Shown one piece after another: positions 9,926-18,909 of a stretch of 64,000 bases of DNA (position 1 is the first letter of the stretch; each line of letters opens with the position of its first letter). The stretch is taken from assembly GCF_900112365.1 (NCBI RefSeq), contig NZ_FOLQ01000012.1, forward strand, positions 80,914-144,913, read 5' to 3'. A model generated the notes under the pieces. It ran no database searches. It was given only the letters and a program-made list of their open reading frames with translations, and was not told the origin of the DNA. Source of the stretch: Spirosoma endophyticum. Its GTDB lineage: Bacteria > Bacteroidota > Bacteroidia > Cytophagales > Spirosomataceae. The position numbers were made by a program, and so were the translations under genes.

Positions 9926-12820
9926 ATGGATTTTCAAGTAGGTTCTTTAGTCCACACTCGTCAGCGGGATTGGGTCGTACAACCCTCCGACGATACCGAT
10001 GTATTGTTGCTTAAACCGTTGGGTGGTACTGACGACGAAACAACTGGCCTTTTTATGGGCTTGCCTGGTATTCGTCAAACGATCAAATCGGCGGAGTTTA
10101 TATTGCCCAAGGCGGAGGATCTGGGTGCGTTTGATACGGCCCGACTCCTGTTTGAAGCCACCCGGCTCTCGTTTCGATCTGGCGCTGGCCCGTTCCGCTC
10201 GCTGGCCCGGTTATCGTTCCGACCACGTTCCTATCAAATCGTCCCACTGATTATGGCTTTGCGGCTTGATCCGGTTCGGTTGTTGATTGCCGACGATGTG
10301 GGAGTGGGTAAAACAGCGGAGTCACTGCTGATTGTAAAAGAATTGCTTGAACGGCGGGAGATTAAACGGTTTGCCGTGATCTGTCCACCGCATTTGTGCG
10401 ATCAGTGGCAGCGCGAGCTGAAAGATAAATTCGGTATTGATGCGGTTATTATTCGCTCCGACACCCAGGCCCGCCTTGACCGGGACATTCAGGGCGATGT
10501 GAGCGTGTACACCTATTATCCGTACCAGATCCTGTCCATTGATTATATTAAGACCGACACTCGGCGGAATGTATTTTTAAAAGAGTGTCCTGAACTCTGT
10601 ATTGTAGATGAGGTGCACACCTGCGCCAACCCGGATGGACAATCGTCAGCGGGGAGCCAACAACAACGCTATGGGCTTTTGCGCGATCTGGCAAAAAAAG
10701 AAGACCAGCAACTCATTTTGCTGACGGCAACTCCCCATTCAGGCAAACCCGCCGAGTTTCAGTCGTTACTGGGTCTGCTGAAGCCCGAATTTGCGCAAAC
10801 GGATCTGCTTCAAATGGATGCCGAGGCCCGTAAACGATTGTCCCGGCATTTTGTCCAGCGCAAACGGGGTGACGTCATTCAGTGGCTTGGTGAGGATACT
10901 CCCTTTCCCAAACGCGATGGCGGGGAATTTTCCTATGACCTCTCGCCCGACTATGCGGCTTTCTACGATAATCTGCTCGATTTTGCGCAGCAACTTGTTC
11001 GGCGTAGTGAGAGCAGATCCGAAGGAACACGCGGCTCTCAAAATTCTCGCTACTGGTCGGCCTTGGCTTTACTACGGGGTGCGATGAGCAGCCCCCGTGC
11101 GGGCATTGAGATGTTGAACCGGAAACTGGGTAACCAGCCCCAGGACGAAACGGATGAAGGGGTTGGGGATAACCCGGTACTGGATACTGAAGGTGGTCAG
11201 GATACGGATGTAACACCCGGCCATGTGCTGGAAAAAAGCCGATGGACATCCGATGAAGTTAAAACAATGCGTTCGCTGCTGAATCAGATGGAAGCCTTGC
11301 AATCGATTCGGAAAGATGCCAAAGCGTTCTATGCGGCTAACATTGCCGAAGAATGGCTGGGGCAGGGTTTTCAGCCCGTTATCTTCTGTCGCTACATCGC
11401 TACGGCTAAATACGTAGGCGAATTATTAAAACCCGCTTTGCAGAAAAAATGGGCCAACGTCGATGTGCAGATCATTACCAGCGAAGACCCCGACGAAGTC
11501 CGGCGTCAGCGCATTGACGACATGAGTAAGTCGGCCAAACGGGTGTTGGTCTGTACCGATTGCCTGTCGGAAGGCATTAACCTTCAGGATAGTTTTTCGG
11601 CAGTTTTGCACTACGATTTGCCCTGGAACCCGAACCGACTTGAACAACGCGAGGGCCGGGTTGACCGTTTTGGACAGTTAGCCAAGACGGTAAAGACCTA
11701 TCTGCTTTATGGCAAAGACAATCCTATCGACGGGGTTGTATTACGTGTCATTATCAACAAGGTACGCGAGATTCGTAAGACGATTGGAATCTCTATGCCC
11801 TTTCCAGAAGACTCCCGCTCCATTGCCGACGCCGTTTTACAAGCCGTACTAATTAACCCCAAGAAGATACGAACACAATTACAGGCACAAACACAACTTT
11901 CGATTGACTTCAGTACCGATGCTGAAACGGCCATTATTGGCTCGAAAGAATTGGAAGTGTCCAAGGCCGTCGAAGCCGCAGCCCAGCGCGAAGAAAAATC
12001 GCGGAGTTTGTTTGCCCAGCATGCCATTAAAGCCCATGATATTGAGGTCGATTTGCAAGAAACGGATGCAGCCATTGGTAACCCGGCTGCTGTTGAAGCC
12101 TTTGTTAAATTGGCCGTACGTTTTTTAGGCGGACAAATTGACGCCTACCAAAAAGGCTACAAGCTCTATACGCACAATTTGCCCGTTAGTCTGAAAATGG
12201 CACTACCGGACAAAGCTGAAATGCTTGTTAGCTTCGTTTCGCCTGTACCCGAAGGGTATATGTATATAGGCAGGAACCATTCGTTTGTCGAAAACCTATG
12301 CCAATATATGATGGCCGCAGCCATGTATCATAACAAGCAACATGGCGTTGCGCGTGCCTCTGTTATTAGAACGTCAGCGGTTGCGATAAAAACGACCATA
12401 CTGGTATTCCGGGTCCGCAACGTGATTCGGGAACGGGGTGGTCAGACCGATATGGTGGCGGAAGAAATGCTGGTTTGGGGGTACCGAGGTTCGCCCGAAG
12501 ACGGAGACTTTCTAAACACCGAAACGGACGAAGGTATTGCGCTTCTCAATAGCGCCCAGCCATCTGCCGAAATGACGCCACCCCAGAAAGTAATGTTTCT
12601 GGAAGACGAACTGGATAACCTGTCGTATTTGAAAGAGGACTTCGATAAAGTGGCTTATGACCGAGCCGAAAAACTAGTCGCAGCCCATGAACGGGTTCGG
12701 CAAGTTTTGGGTACATCGACTGTAACGGCAGCTCGTCCTGGAAGCAAAAAGTATCAGGTTGTTACCCCCGTGCTTCCCATGGATGTACTAGGTATTTATG
12801 TACTGGTGCCGGGAAAATAA
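9926..12820 (+). CDS. drmD: SNF2-family helicase, DrmD-like
   Basis: A 964-residue SNF2-type ATPase. Walker A lies in DDVGVGKTAES (GVGKT 126-130), DEVH at 228-231, LLTATPHSG after it, and the C-terminal helicase signature SEGINLQDS with NRLEQREGRVDRFGQ. The architecture and the methylase/HKD nuclease neighbours match DrmD of class 1 DISARM, which moves along DNA in phage restriction. The related DpdE of the 7-deazaguanine modification system cannot be excluded by eye, but no dpd genes are present. It starts 10 bases after the giant helicase and ends in front of a hairpin terminator. The following methylase gene therefore needs another promoter or readthrough. Confidence 0.8.
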   Translation: MDFQVGSLVHTRQRDWVVQPSDDTDVLLLKPLGGTDDETTGLFMGLPGIRQTIKSAEFILPKAEDLGAFDTARLLFEATRLSFRSGAGPFRSLARLSFRPRSYQIVPLIMALRLDPVRLLIADDVGVGKTAESLLIVKELLERREIKRFAVICPPHLCDQWQRELKDKFGIDAVIIRSDTQARLDRDIQGDVSVYTYYPYQILSIDYIKTDTRRNVFLKECPELCIVDEVHTCANPDGQSSAGSQQQRYGLLRDLAKKEDQQLILLTATPHSGKPAEFQSLLGLLKPEFAQTDLLQMDAEARKRLSRHFVQRKRGDVIQWLGEDTPFPKRDGGEFSYDLSPDYAAFYDNLLDFAQQLVRRSESRSEGTRGSQNSRYWSALALLRGAMSSPRAGIEMLNRKLGNQPQDETDEGVGDNPVLDTEGGQDTDVTPGHVLEKSRWTSDEVKTMRSLLNQMEALQSIRKDAKAFYAANIAEEWLGQGFQPVIFCRYIATAKYVGELLKPALQKKWANVDVQIITSEDPDEVRRQRIDDMSKSAKRVLVCTDCLSEGINLQDSFSAVLHYDLPWNPNRLEQREGRVDRFGQLAKTVKTYLLYGKDNPIDGVVLRVIINKVREIRKTIGISMPFPEDSRSIADAVLQAVLINPKKIRTQLQAQTQLSIDFSTDAETAIIGSKELEVSKAVEAAAQREEKSRSLFAQHAIKAHDIEVDLQETDAAIGNPAAVEAFVKLAVRFLGGQIDAYQKGYKLYTHNLPVSLKMALPDKAEMLVSFVSPVPEGYMYIGRNHSFVENLCQYMMAAAMYHNKQHGVARASVIRTSAVAIKTTILVFRVRNVIRERGGQTDMVAEEMLVWGYRGSPEDGDFLNTETDEGIALLNSAQPSAEMTPPQKVMFLEDELDNLSYLKEDFDKVAYDRAEKLVAAHERVRQVLGTSTVTAARPGSKKYQVVTPVLPMDVLGIYVLVPGK

Positions 12821-12828
12821 GCTTATCT

Positions 12829-12856
12829 GAATTTGGCAGACACGTCTGCCAAATTC
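12829..12856. terminator. Bidirectional hairpin between convergent genes
   Basis: A perfect 12-bp inverted repeat, GAATTTGGCAGA / TCTGCCAAATTC, with a 4-base loop (CACG). It lies 8 bases after the SNF2 helicase stop and overlaps the stop codon of the convergent PIN gene. There is no long T run on either side. Position and symmetry suggest a bidirectional terminator. Confidence 0.65.
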
Positions 12857-13280
12857 ACAAATCGGCGGTGGTACACAGGAACGTTACGCCTTTGGCCTGT
12901 AAGCCCTCCGAAAGTTTCCGGTCGCCGGTCCACAAACGGGCCTTGTACTGCAGGGCAAGGGCTACGTAATGGCTATCACGTGGGTCAACATCATAGACCA
13001 GTTGGCGGGCCTGTTCAATGGCACTAGCCGGAAGCAGGGACTCGTTTAAAAATTCGATTCGGTTGAGTAAACCGAGCAATAACTCTAAAAAATCAGCCTC
13101 TGATAAGCGGCTGAGTTTAACCATTTTTTCTTTGTGCTTGAACAGCTCAATGTACAAAAAATGACAACTGATAAACCGATACCGATCCGAAGCCTCAATG
13201 AGCGTAGCGGCCACCCGACCCTGCTGCGTGATCAACGCACTCATCAGGATGTTGGCATCCACCACAATAGTTGGTTTCAT
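12855..13280 (-). CDS. PIN-domain toxin-like ribonuclease (VapC type)
   Basis: 141 residues. The N-terminus TIVVDANILMSAL carries the first PIN aspartate (D8). A C-terminal stretch, DVDPRDSHYVALA followed by LWTGDRKL, supplies the acidic cluster expected of PIN ribonucleases. The gene follows the small antisense gene at 13300-13500 by 19 bases, the usual antitoxin-toxin order. The pair lies antisense between the DrmD-like helicase and the methyltransferase, so it interrupts the DISARM-like operon. The likely role is an RNA-cleaving toxin of a type II toxin-antitoxin pair, perhaps stabilising the island. Confidence 0.75.
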   Translation of the reverse strand: MKPTIVVDANILMSALITQQGRVAATLIEASDRYRFISCHFLYIELFKHKEKMVKLSRLSEADFLELLLGLLNRIEFLNESLLPASAIEQARQLVYDVDPRDSHYVALALQYKARLWTGDRKLSEGLQAKGVTFLCTTADL

Positions 13281-13299
13281 AGTGTAGGCGATGGAGCAA

Positions 13300-13500
13300 T
13301 CAGGCGTTGGAGGGGTTCCCGTTCCACCACTGTTGCATTAGTTCATCGGCCAGTTGGTCGGCTTCTTCAGGGTTGCCACCCAACTGAGAAGCCAGCTCCT
13401 GTAAACGTAAGTTACGGAGCAGCCGCTCAATGTCTTCCGTCGTAAAGGCCGCCCGATTCAGCCGGATAACGTATTCCGTGGCTGTTGTCTCAATTTTCAT
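13300..13500 (-). CDS. Putative antitoxin of the PIN toxin
   Basis: 66 residues, charged and probably helical, with no recognised DNA-binding motif. It is placed directly upstream of the PIN gene on the same strand with a 19-base gap, which is the basis of the call. Its ATG at 13500 lies 33 bases from the divergent methyltransferase start, so a shared control region is possible: repression by the antitoxin could affect methylase expression. That link is inference. Confidence 0.6.
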   Translation of the reverse strand: MKIETTATEYVIRLNRAAFTTEDIERLLRNLRLQELASQLGGNPEEADQLADELMQQWWNGNPSNA

Positions 13501-13533
13501 GTTGACTGCTTTTTATCAAAGATACAAAAAGTA

Positions 13534-16500
13534 ATGACCTTCCCCACCATCCGTATTGAAGGGTCTATTCTTTCCGCCGACCTACTAGACACCATCGCTC
13601 AGGGCGATGGGGCTGGTCAACAACCGGCTGACTTTGGCCTGGCTAAGACCATTAAAGTAAAAGACGAAATTGCCCGTTCCTGGGCTGATGCACTCGATTA
13701 CTGGCGCATTTTCAAACGCAAACTAGATGCCACTTCAGGCGTGGCCGCTTCCCGCTTTGGCACTACCGAAACCCGTAAGTTCTGGATCGTGCCGTTGCTC
13801 AACCTGCTGGGCTATGACCCGGAGGCACAACAACGAGGCGAAGAAATACAAGACCGAAATTATGTCATCAGTCACCGCGACCGGGGCCAGTTCCCCATTC
13901 ATGTGGTTGGCTGGCATGATAGTTTGGACGAAAAACGCCAATCAACAAACGGGCCTAAACTTTCACCCCATGGGCTAGTACAGGAGTATATTAATCTGAC
14001 GGAGCATGTATATGCGCTTGTCACCAATGGCTCGTCCCTTCGGCTTCTGCGTGATGGAAGTCGGTTGGTTCGGCTCTCGTTTGTTGAGTTCGATTTGGAG
14101 CGGATGATGGATGAAGAAATCTTTGCTGATTTCGCTGTCCTGTACCGCTTGTTACATGTCAGCCGTATACCCCTCACACCCGAACAAACGCCTGAAAGCT
14201 GGCTGGAACGCTACCACCAGGATGCGCTGGAGTCAGGTTCGAGGATTCGCGATGGATTGAGTCATTACGTTAAAGAAGCGATTGAGCGATTCGCCAATGG
14301 GTTTCTTCGGCACCCCGATAATACCCATCTGCGCAATCAGATTGCTACGGGCCAACTGTCAGCAGATGCCTATTACCAATTGCTGCTGCGATTTATTTAC
14401 CGGCTGCTGTTTTTGATGGTGACCGAAGAGCGAAATATCATCTACGATCCAGAAGCTATCAAAAACGATCCTACGCTAAAACGGCTAAAATACATCTACG
14501 ACCAATATTATTCGCTGGCTCGTCTGCGTCGATTGGCGGAACAACGCTACCTGGCTAACTCACTTCATACCGATCTCTGGACCAGCCTGCTCGACACATT
14601 CCGGCTGTTTGAAGACGGTGCGTTCGGACAGGCGCTGGCTATTACTCCCCTCGGCGGACGGTTATTTGGCGTTAATGCCTTGGGGCCGTTGCACCTATGC
14701 GCTTTAGACAACCGTACCCTGCTCGAATGCCTGCTGAAACTATCGCTTTTTAAACATCCCAAAACTGGACAGCGCATCCGGGTTAACTATGCGGCTCTGA
14801 ACGTCGAAGAGTTCGGTTCGGTCTATGAAGGCCTGCTCGAATTAGATGCCGCTATCATCAGCAACGGTACCGTACCCGTCTTCGCATTTGTAAAAGGCGA
14901 AGGACGCGGACGCTCTGGCTCGCATTATACGCCTGAAGAACTCGTTCAGCCGCTCATTAAACACTCGCTTGATTACTTGATTGCCGACAAACTGAAGCAG
15001 TCGGACAAACAACAAGCTTTGCTGTCGCTCAAAATCCTTGATCCTGCTTGCGGCTCAGGCCATATCCTGCTCTCTGCCGCCCGGCGATTAGCTACCGAAC
15101 TGGCCCGCGTCCGCACCAACGAAGATCAACCCAACCCGGTGGCGTACCGAACGGCCCTACGCGACGTGGTGCGAAACTGCATCTACGGTGTCGATAAAAA
15201 CCCAGCTGCTGTTGAACTCTGCAAAGTGGCTCTTTGGCTCGAAAGCCATACACCTGGCGAGCCACTGGGTTTTCTGGATCACCGCATCCGCTGTGGTGAC
15301 TCCATTGTAGGACTTATAAGCAAAAAGGACCTTGCAAAAGGTATAACCAATGCAGCCTTTAAAGCCCTGCCACGAGATGATAAGCAAGTTGCCAGCTTAC
15401 TGCTAAAACGAAACAAAGACGATCAGGCCAAAGCAACCCTTAGTTTATACAACAGCCAGACAGATGACCAGCTCAATACACTGGTAAATGAATATGAACA
15501 ACTTTTAAAACTGCCTGAACGAAATCCGTCAGAAGTAGAAGCCAAAGCCAGAGCTTTTGAGCAATATGAAAAAAGCAGTAATAATGCAAAGCAACATGCA
15601 TTGGCAGATTTGGCAGTTGCGCCCTTTTTTATACCTAAATCCGTAAGTTCAGTTAGCAATATCATTACGGATGGTCCATACCGTGAAATGCTGCGCGGTT
15701 ATGCAGGTTGGCAAATTCCAGCTGCTGCCCTTGCTAAAGCTGTAAGTGCTGAGAAACGTTTCTTCCATTGGTATCTTGAGTTTAAGGAGGTATTCAACGA
15801 AAAGTTAGGGGAAGTAGGTTTTGACTGCATTTTAGGTAATCCCCCATTTTTGGGTGGGCAAAAATTATCAGGGACTTACGGCGACGATTATTTGCAATGG
15901 CTCCGAACCGAATATGCTCCGGCTGGTTCGGTTGATTTGGTGACGTACTTCTTCCGCCGGGCGTTTACACTCATAAAATCGGGTGGTTTTCAAAGTCTAA
16001 TTGCGACTAATACTATTGCACAGGGCGGAGCGAGAGAAGGTGGCCTGGATGTGATTACAGCGGATGGCGGTAGTATCAACCATGCAGTCAAGAGTATGAA
16101 ATGGCCTGGTAACGCGGCAGTGGAAGTAGCTCTTGTAACGATAACAAAGCAGCCATGGAAAGGCCCGTTTGTGCTGATAGGCAAAGAAGTTGGTGTAATT
16201 ACAACGTACTTAGACGACGCCGAAACCATTGGTAATCCGCACCAATTGGAAGCCAACGCCGACAAGAGTTTTCAGGGCAGTATTGTGTTGGGTAAAGGCT
16301 TTGTGCTGGAACCCGACGAAGCCCGGCGCATTACCGATGCCGACTTAAAATATCACGACGTAATTTTCCCGTATCTCAACGGCGAAGACCTCAACAACAA
16401 TCCCGACCAAAGCCCCAGCCGTTACGTCATCAACTTCTTTGACTGGCCGTTGCGCCGATATACCGAAGTTGAATGGAAGGAAATGGACAAAGACAGCCGC

Positions 16501-18276
16501 GAACGCATCAGCCGACGCATCACTGATGGCAGTTTCGAGCCAACTGCCCCGCCAAACTATAAGTGGCAGGTTGCTGCTGATTATCCGGTTTGTTTAGAGA
16601 TTGTGGAGCGGCTGGTAAAGCCATTTAGAGATGAAAATAATCGTGAATCATACAAATTACTTTGGTGGATATACGGAGAAAGGCGACCTGGGTTGTACTC
16701 ACAAATCAAGTCGCTTGACTGGGTTATATCTATTCCACTTGTCTCAAAATATTCGACCTTCTGTTTAGTACCGAGCCAATATGTATTTATGCATAAGCTG
16801 GCTCTCCTTACCTTGTCATCACAACACTATCATTCAATAATTGGGAGTAGTATTCACAATGTTTGGGCATGGAAATACAGTTCAACTTTAGGAGCGGGAA
16901 CCCTAAATTATTCTCCTACAGATTGCTTTCAAACCTTCCCCTTTCCGTCCAATCTGAGCGACAAACAGAAATCTGAGTTAGAAACCATCGGAGAGCAATA
17001 CCACGAACACCGGCGGCAACTAATGCTGGGCATGCAGTTGGGCCTAACCAAAACCTATAACCTGTTCCATGGTCAGTCCCTCCGCCCCGGCAACACTGAG
17101 GAGTTGGCTTTAGACGATAAGCCGTTCGAGAAACTGCTGGGTAAAGAAGGGGCTCATTTAAGGAAGCAACTCGCGCACACAACGGAGGCCACGTTATCGT
17201 TTAATGAAGCCGTTATTGGTATCGAACGGTTACGTGCGCTGCATGTGCAAATGGACACCGCCGTCCGTAACGCCTACGGCTGGCAGGATTTAGACCTCGG
17301 TCATGCGTTTCATGATGTTGATTACCTGCCCGACAACGACCGCGTACGGTATACCATCAGCACGGTTGCCCGGAAGGAAGTCCTTAAACGTCTGTTATTG
17401 CTCAATCATAAACTTTATGCCGAGGAGCAGGCAGCCAAAGCGGCACAACTGGCACTATTGGTTGAAGCTAAGGCTACACTGAAAAAGGGAAAAGCCGGGT
17501 CGCGTACTACCGTCGTGCAAGAGCCCAATATAGTAAAGCCCAATACGGTGAAGTCTTTAGGTATTGATTTTGGTGGCAGTGATTCCCAAAAAAGTGAAAG
17601 TATGAGAGACCCCGGTCCCAATGCACCAATGTACAATGTGAGTGGTGTTGTCGAAATATTGAATTCCATCGTAAACAATCCGCTAACAAGCCAGCGAGTA
17701 AGTTACTGGTTCAGCGAACTGTATAAGCGAGGCTACGAAGGGCTTAGTGAATCTAACGGATCTAACGGACGTGAATTATTTATCAGTTTCCAGGGCCTAA
17801 TAGAGTTGGTAGCAATTGCCACAATGGATCAGGCGGGAGTAAGTATCACTAACATACTGAACGCTCGCGCAGCACTGAAAAAAATTGACCATTCTTTATA
17901 TCCATTTGCTAACGTTCCGCTGCTTGAATCCCTTCGCCGGGAAGGCAAGAAAGTAAGGCTAGACTATGAGGGTCAAGTAATTGAGTTAGATGGTACAAAC
18001 CAATATAATTTGGAATTTGTCCATAGCTTTTTGTTGTCGATTGACTTTGAGGTTGTTAATGGAGTTATTCAGCGAATGATGCCGAAAAAAGGTAAGGGAA
18101 TAATTATCATCGACCCAAGAATAAGCCAGGGGCTACCCTGTATCGCCGGAAAGGACGTCACCTTAGACGAGATTAAAAGACAATTCAAAGGGCCGCAGTC
18201 ATACGGGGTTCTAAAAGCAAACTATGATCTCGAAAAAGAAGAGGTCGATATGGGATTAGCCTATCTACTCAACTGA
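13534..18276 (+). CDS. N6-adenine DNA methyltransferase (DrmMI-like) fused to MerR/DUF433-type antitoxin
   Basis: A 1580-residue fusion. The first ~1350 residues are a class I N6-adenine methyltransferase: SAM motif DPACGSGH at 503-510, catalytic NPPF at 769-772, and a long target-recognition region, as in DrmMI or Eco57I-type enzymes. Methylation would mark self DNA in the DISARM-like system. From about residue 1366 (M of MYNVSGVVEI, base 17629) the protein matches a ~215-residue antitoxin family: a MerR-like helix-turn-helix, then LYPFANVPLL, then a C-terminal DUF433 domain with IIIIDPRISQGLPCIAGKDV. In-frame ATGs at 17602 and 17629 could allow separate synthesis of the antitoxin. The toxin-like gene follows after 7 bases. 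Domain assignments are from recognised sequence patterns; the coupling is inference. Confidence 0.8.
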   Translation: MTFPTIRIEGSILSADLLDTIAQGDGAGQQPADFGLAKTIKVKDEIARSWADALDYWRIFKRKLDATSGVAASRFGTTETRKFWIVPLLNLLGYDPEAQQRGEEIQDRNYVISHRDRGQFPIHVVGWHDSLDEKRQSTNGPKLSPHGLVQEYINLTEHVYALVTNGSSLRLLRDGSRLVRLSFVEFDLERMMDEEIFADFAVLYRLLHVSRIPLTPEQTPESWLERYHQDALESGSRIRDGLSHYVKEAIERFANGFLRHPDNTHLRNQIATGQLSADAYYQLLLRFIYRLLFLMVTEERNIIYDPEAIKNDPTLKRLKYIYDQYYSLARLRRLAEQRYLANSLHTDLWTSLLDTFRLFEDGAFGQALAITPLGGRLFGVNALGPLHLCALDNRTLLECLLKLSLFKHPKTGQRIRVNYAALNVEEFGSVYEGLLELDAAIISNGTVPVFAFVKGEGRGRSGSHYTPEELVQPLIKHSLDYLIADKLKQSDKQQALLSLKILDPACGSGHILLSAARRLATELARVRTNEDQPNPVAYRTALRDVVRNCIYGVDKNPAAVELCKVALWLESHTPGEPLGFLDHRIRCGDSIVGLISKKDLAKGITNAAFKALPRDDKQVASLLLKRNKDDQAKATLSLYNSQTDDQLNTLVNEYEQLLKLPERNPSEVEAKARAFEQYEKSSNNAKQHALADLAVAPFFIPKSVSSVSNIITDGPYREMLRGYAGWQIPAAALAKAVSAEKRFFHWYLEFKEVFNEKLGEVGFDCILGNPPFLGGQKLSGTYGDDYLQWLRTEYAPAGSVDLVTYFFRRAFTLIKSGGFQSLIATNTIAQGGAREGGLDVITADGGSINHAVKSMKWPGNAAVEVALVTITKQPWKGPFVLIGKEVGVITTYLDDAETIGNPHQLEANADKSFQGSIVLGKGFVLEPDEARRITDADLKYHDVIFPYLNGEDLNNNPDQSPSRYVINFFDWPLRRYTEVEWKEMDKDSRERISRRITDGSFEPTAPPNYKWQVAADYPVCLEIVERLVKPFRDENNRESYKLLWWIYGERRPGLYSQIKSLDWVISIPLVSKYSTFCLVPSQYVFMHKLALLTLSSQHYHSIIGSSIHNVWAWKYSSTLGAGTLNYSPTDCFQTFPFPSNLSDKQKSELETIGEQYHEHRRQLMLGMQLGLTKTYNLFHGQSLRPGNTEELALDDKPFEKLLGKEGAHLRKQLAHTTEATLSFNEAVIGIERLRALHVQMDTAVRNAYGWQDLDLGHAFHDVDYLPDNDRVRYTISTVARKEVLKRLLLLNHKLYAEEQAAKAAQLALLVEAKATLKKGKAGSRTTVVQEPNIVKPNTVKSLGIDFGGSDSQKSESMRDPGPNAPMYNVSGVVEILNSIVNNPLTSQRVSYWFSELYKRGYEGLSESNGSNGRELFISFQGLIELVAIATMDQAGVSITNILNARAALKKIDHSLYPFANVPLLESLRREGKKVRLDYEGQVIELDGTNQYNLEFVHSFLLSIDFEVVNGVIQRMMPKKGKGIIIIDPRISQGLPCIAGKDVTLDEIKRQFKGPQSYGVLKANYDLEKEEVDMGLAYLLN

Positions 18277-18283
18277 AAATATC

Positions 18284-18778
18284 ATGCTGATTCTGCTCGA
18301 AGCTAACTACCCAATCCCTTTGATAAAGGCTTTACAAGCTGCAATGCTAGCGTATCCAAAAGAAACGGTTACAGTTCTAAAGGATAGCTATCTAATTGAA
18401 GAGGATGCCAATAGCCGAACAATTGTCTTTATGATTAATAGAGACAAAAAACGAATTGCACCAGCAATTCGGCAACGTTGCGAGCAAGGATACTTTGTTT
18501 TCGCGCTAAGAGCATCGCATAATGACAGCTTTGATCCATTTCAACTAACCATTCAAATGTTGAGCATGCTGCCGAAAATAATCGATGTGATCGAATCTGA
18601 CACAGACCCATTTGTGTATCAATTACAGCTTCAAAAAAGGCAAATTACAAAAGTCAGTTTAGCTCCTATTGAACAAGCTCAACCGCCAAAGCCAACAGTT
18701 AAGAGGAATAAACGAATACGGTCAAGAGTAGATAACGCACAAACTGTATTCCCCTATCATGAATCAGAATCAGCGTAA
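18284..18778 (+). CDS. PIN-like toxin (DUF5615/VapC45-like), partner of the fused antitoxin
   Basis: 164 residues, starting 7 bases after the methyltransferase-antitoxin stop. The N-terminus MLILLEANYPIPLIKALQAA, then internal NRDKKRIAPAI and YFVFALRASHNDSFDPFQL, fit the PIN-like toxins that pair with MerR/DUF433 antitoxins. In those proteins the second half has a vf-L(R)...F..T..i..lp.I pattern. An acidic residue is present near the N-terminus (E7) where a canonical PIN protein has Asp. The last 40 residues are basic and probably disordered. The likely role is an RNA-degrading toxin neutralised by the antitoxin half of the methylase. Family membership is moderately sure; activity is not shown by sequence. 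Confidence 0.6.
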   Translation: MLILLEANYPIPLIKALQAAMLAYPKETVTVLKDSYLIEEDANSRTIVFMINRDKKRIAPAIRQRCEQGYFVFALRASHNDSFDPFQLTIQMLSMLPKIIDVIESDTDPFVYQLQLQKRQITKVSLAPIEQAQPPKPTVKRNKRIRSRVDNAQTVFPYHESESA

Positions 18779-18909
18779 GCGTATCCGTATTGTAACGACC
18801 AATTAGAAGTTAAACCTAGGATAGAATGTATGAGCAGCGTACTAGTTTCAATATAAGGCTAACTACAGCCTGAAAGTAAAATACTTAATAGCCAGCAACT
18901 TCCATCTCC

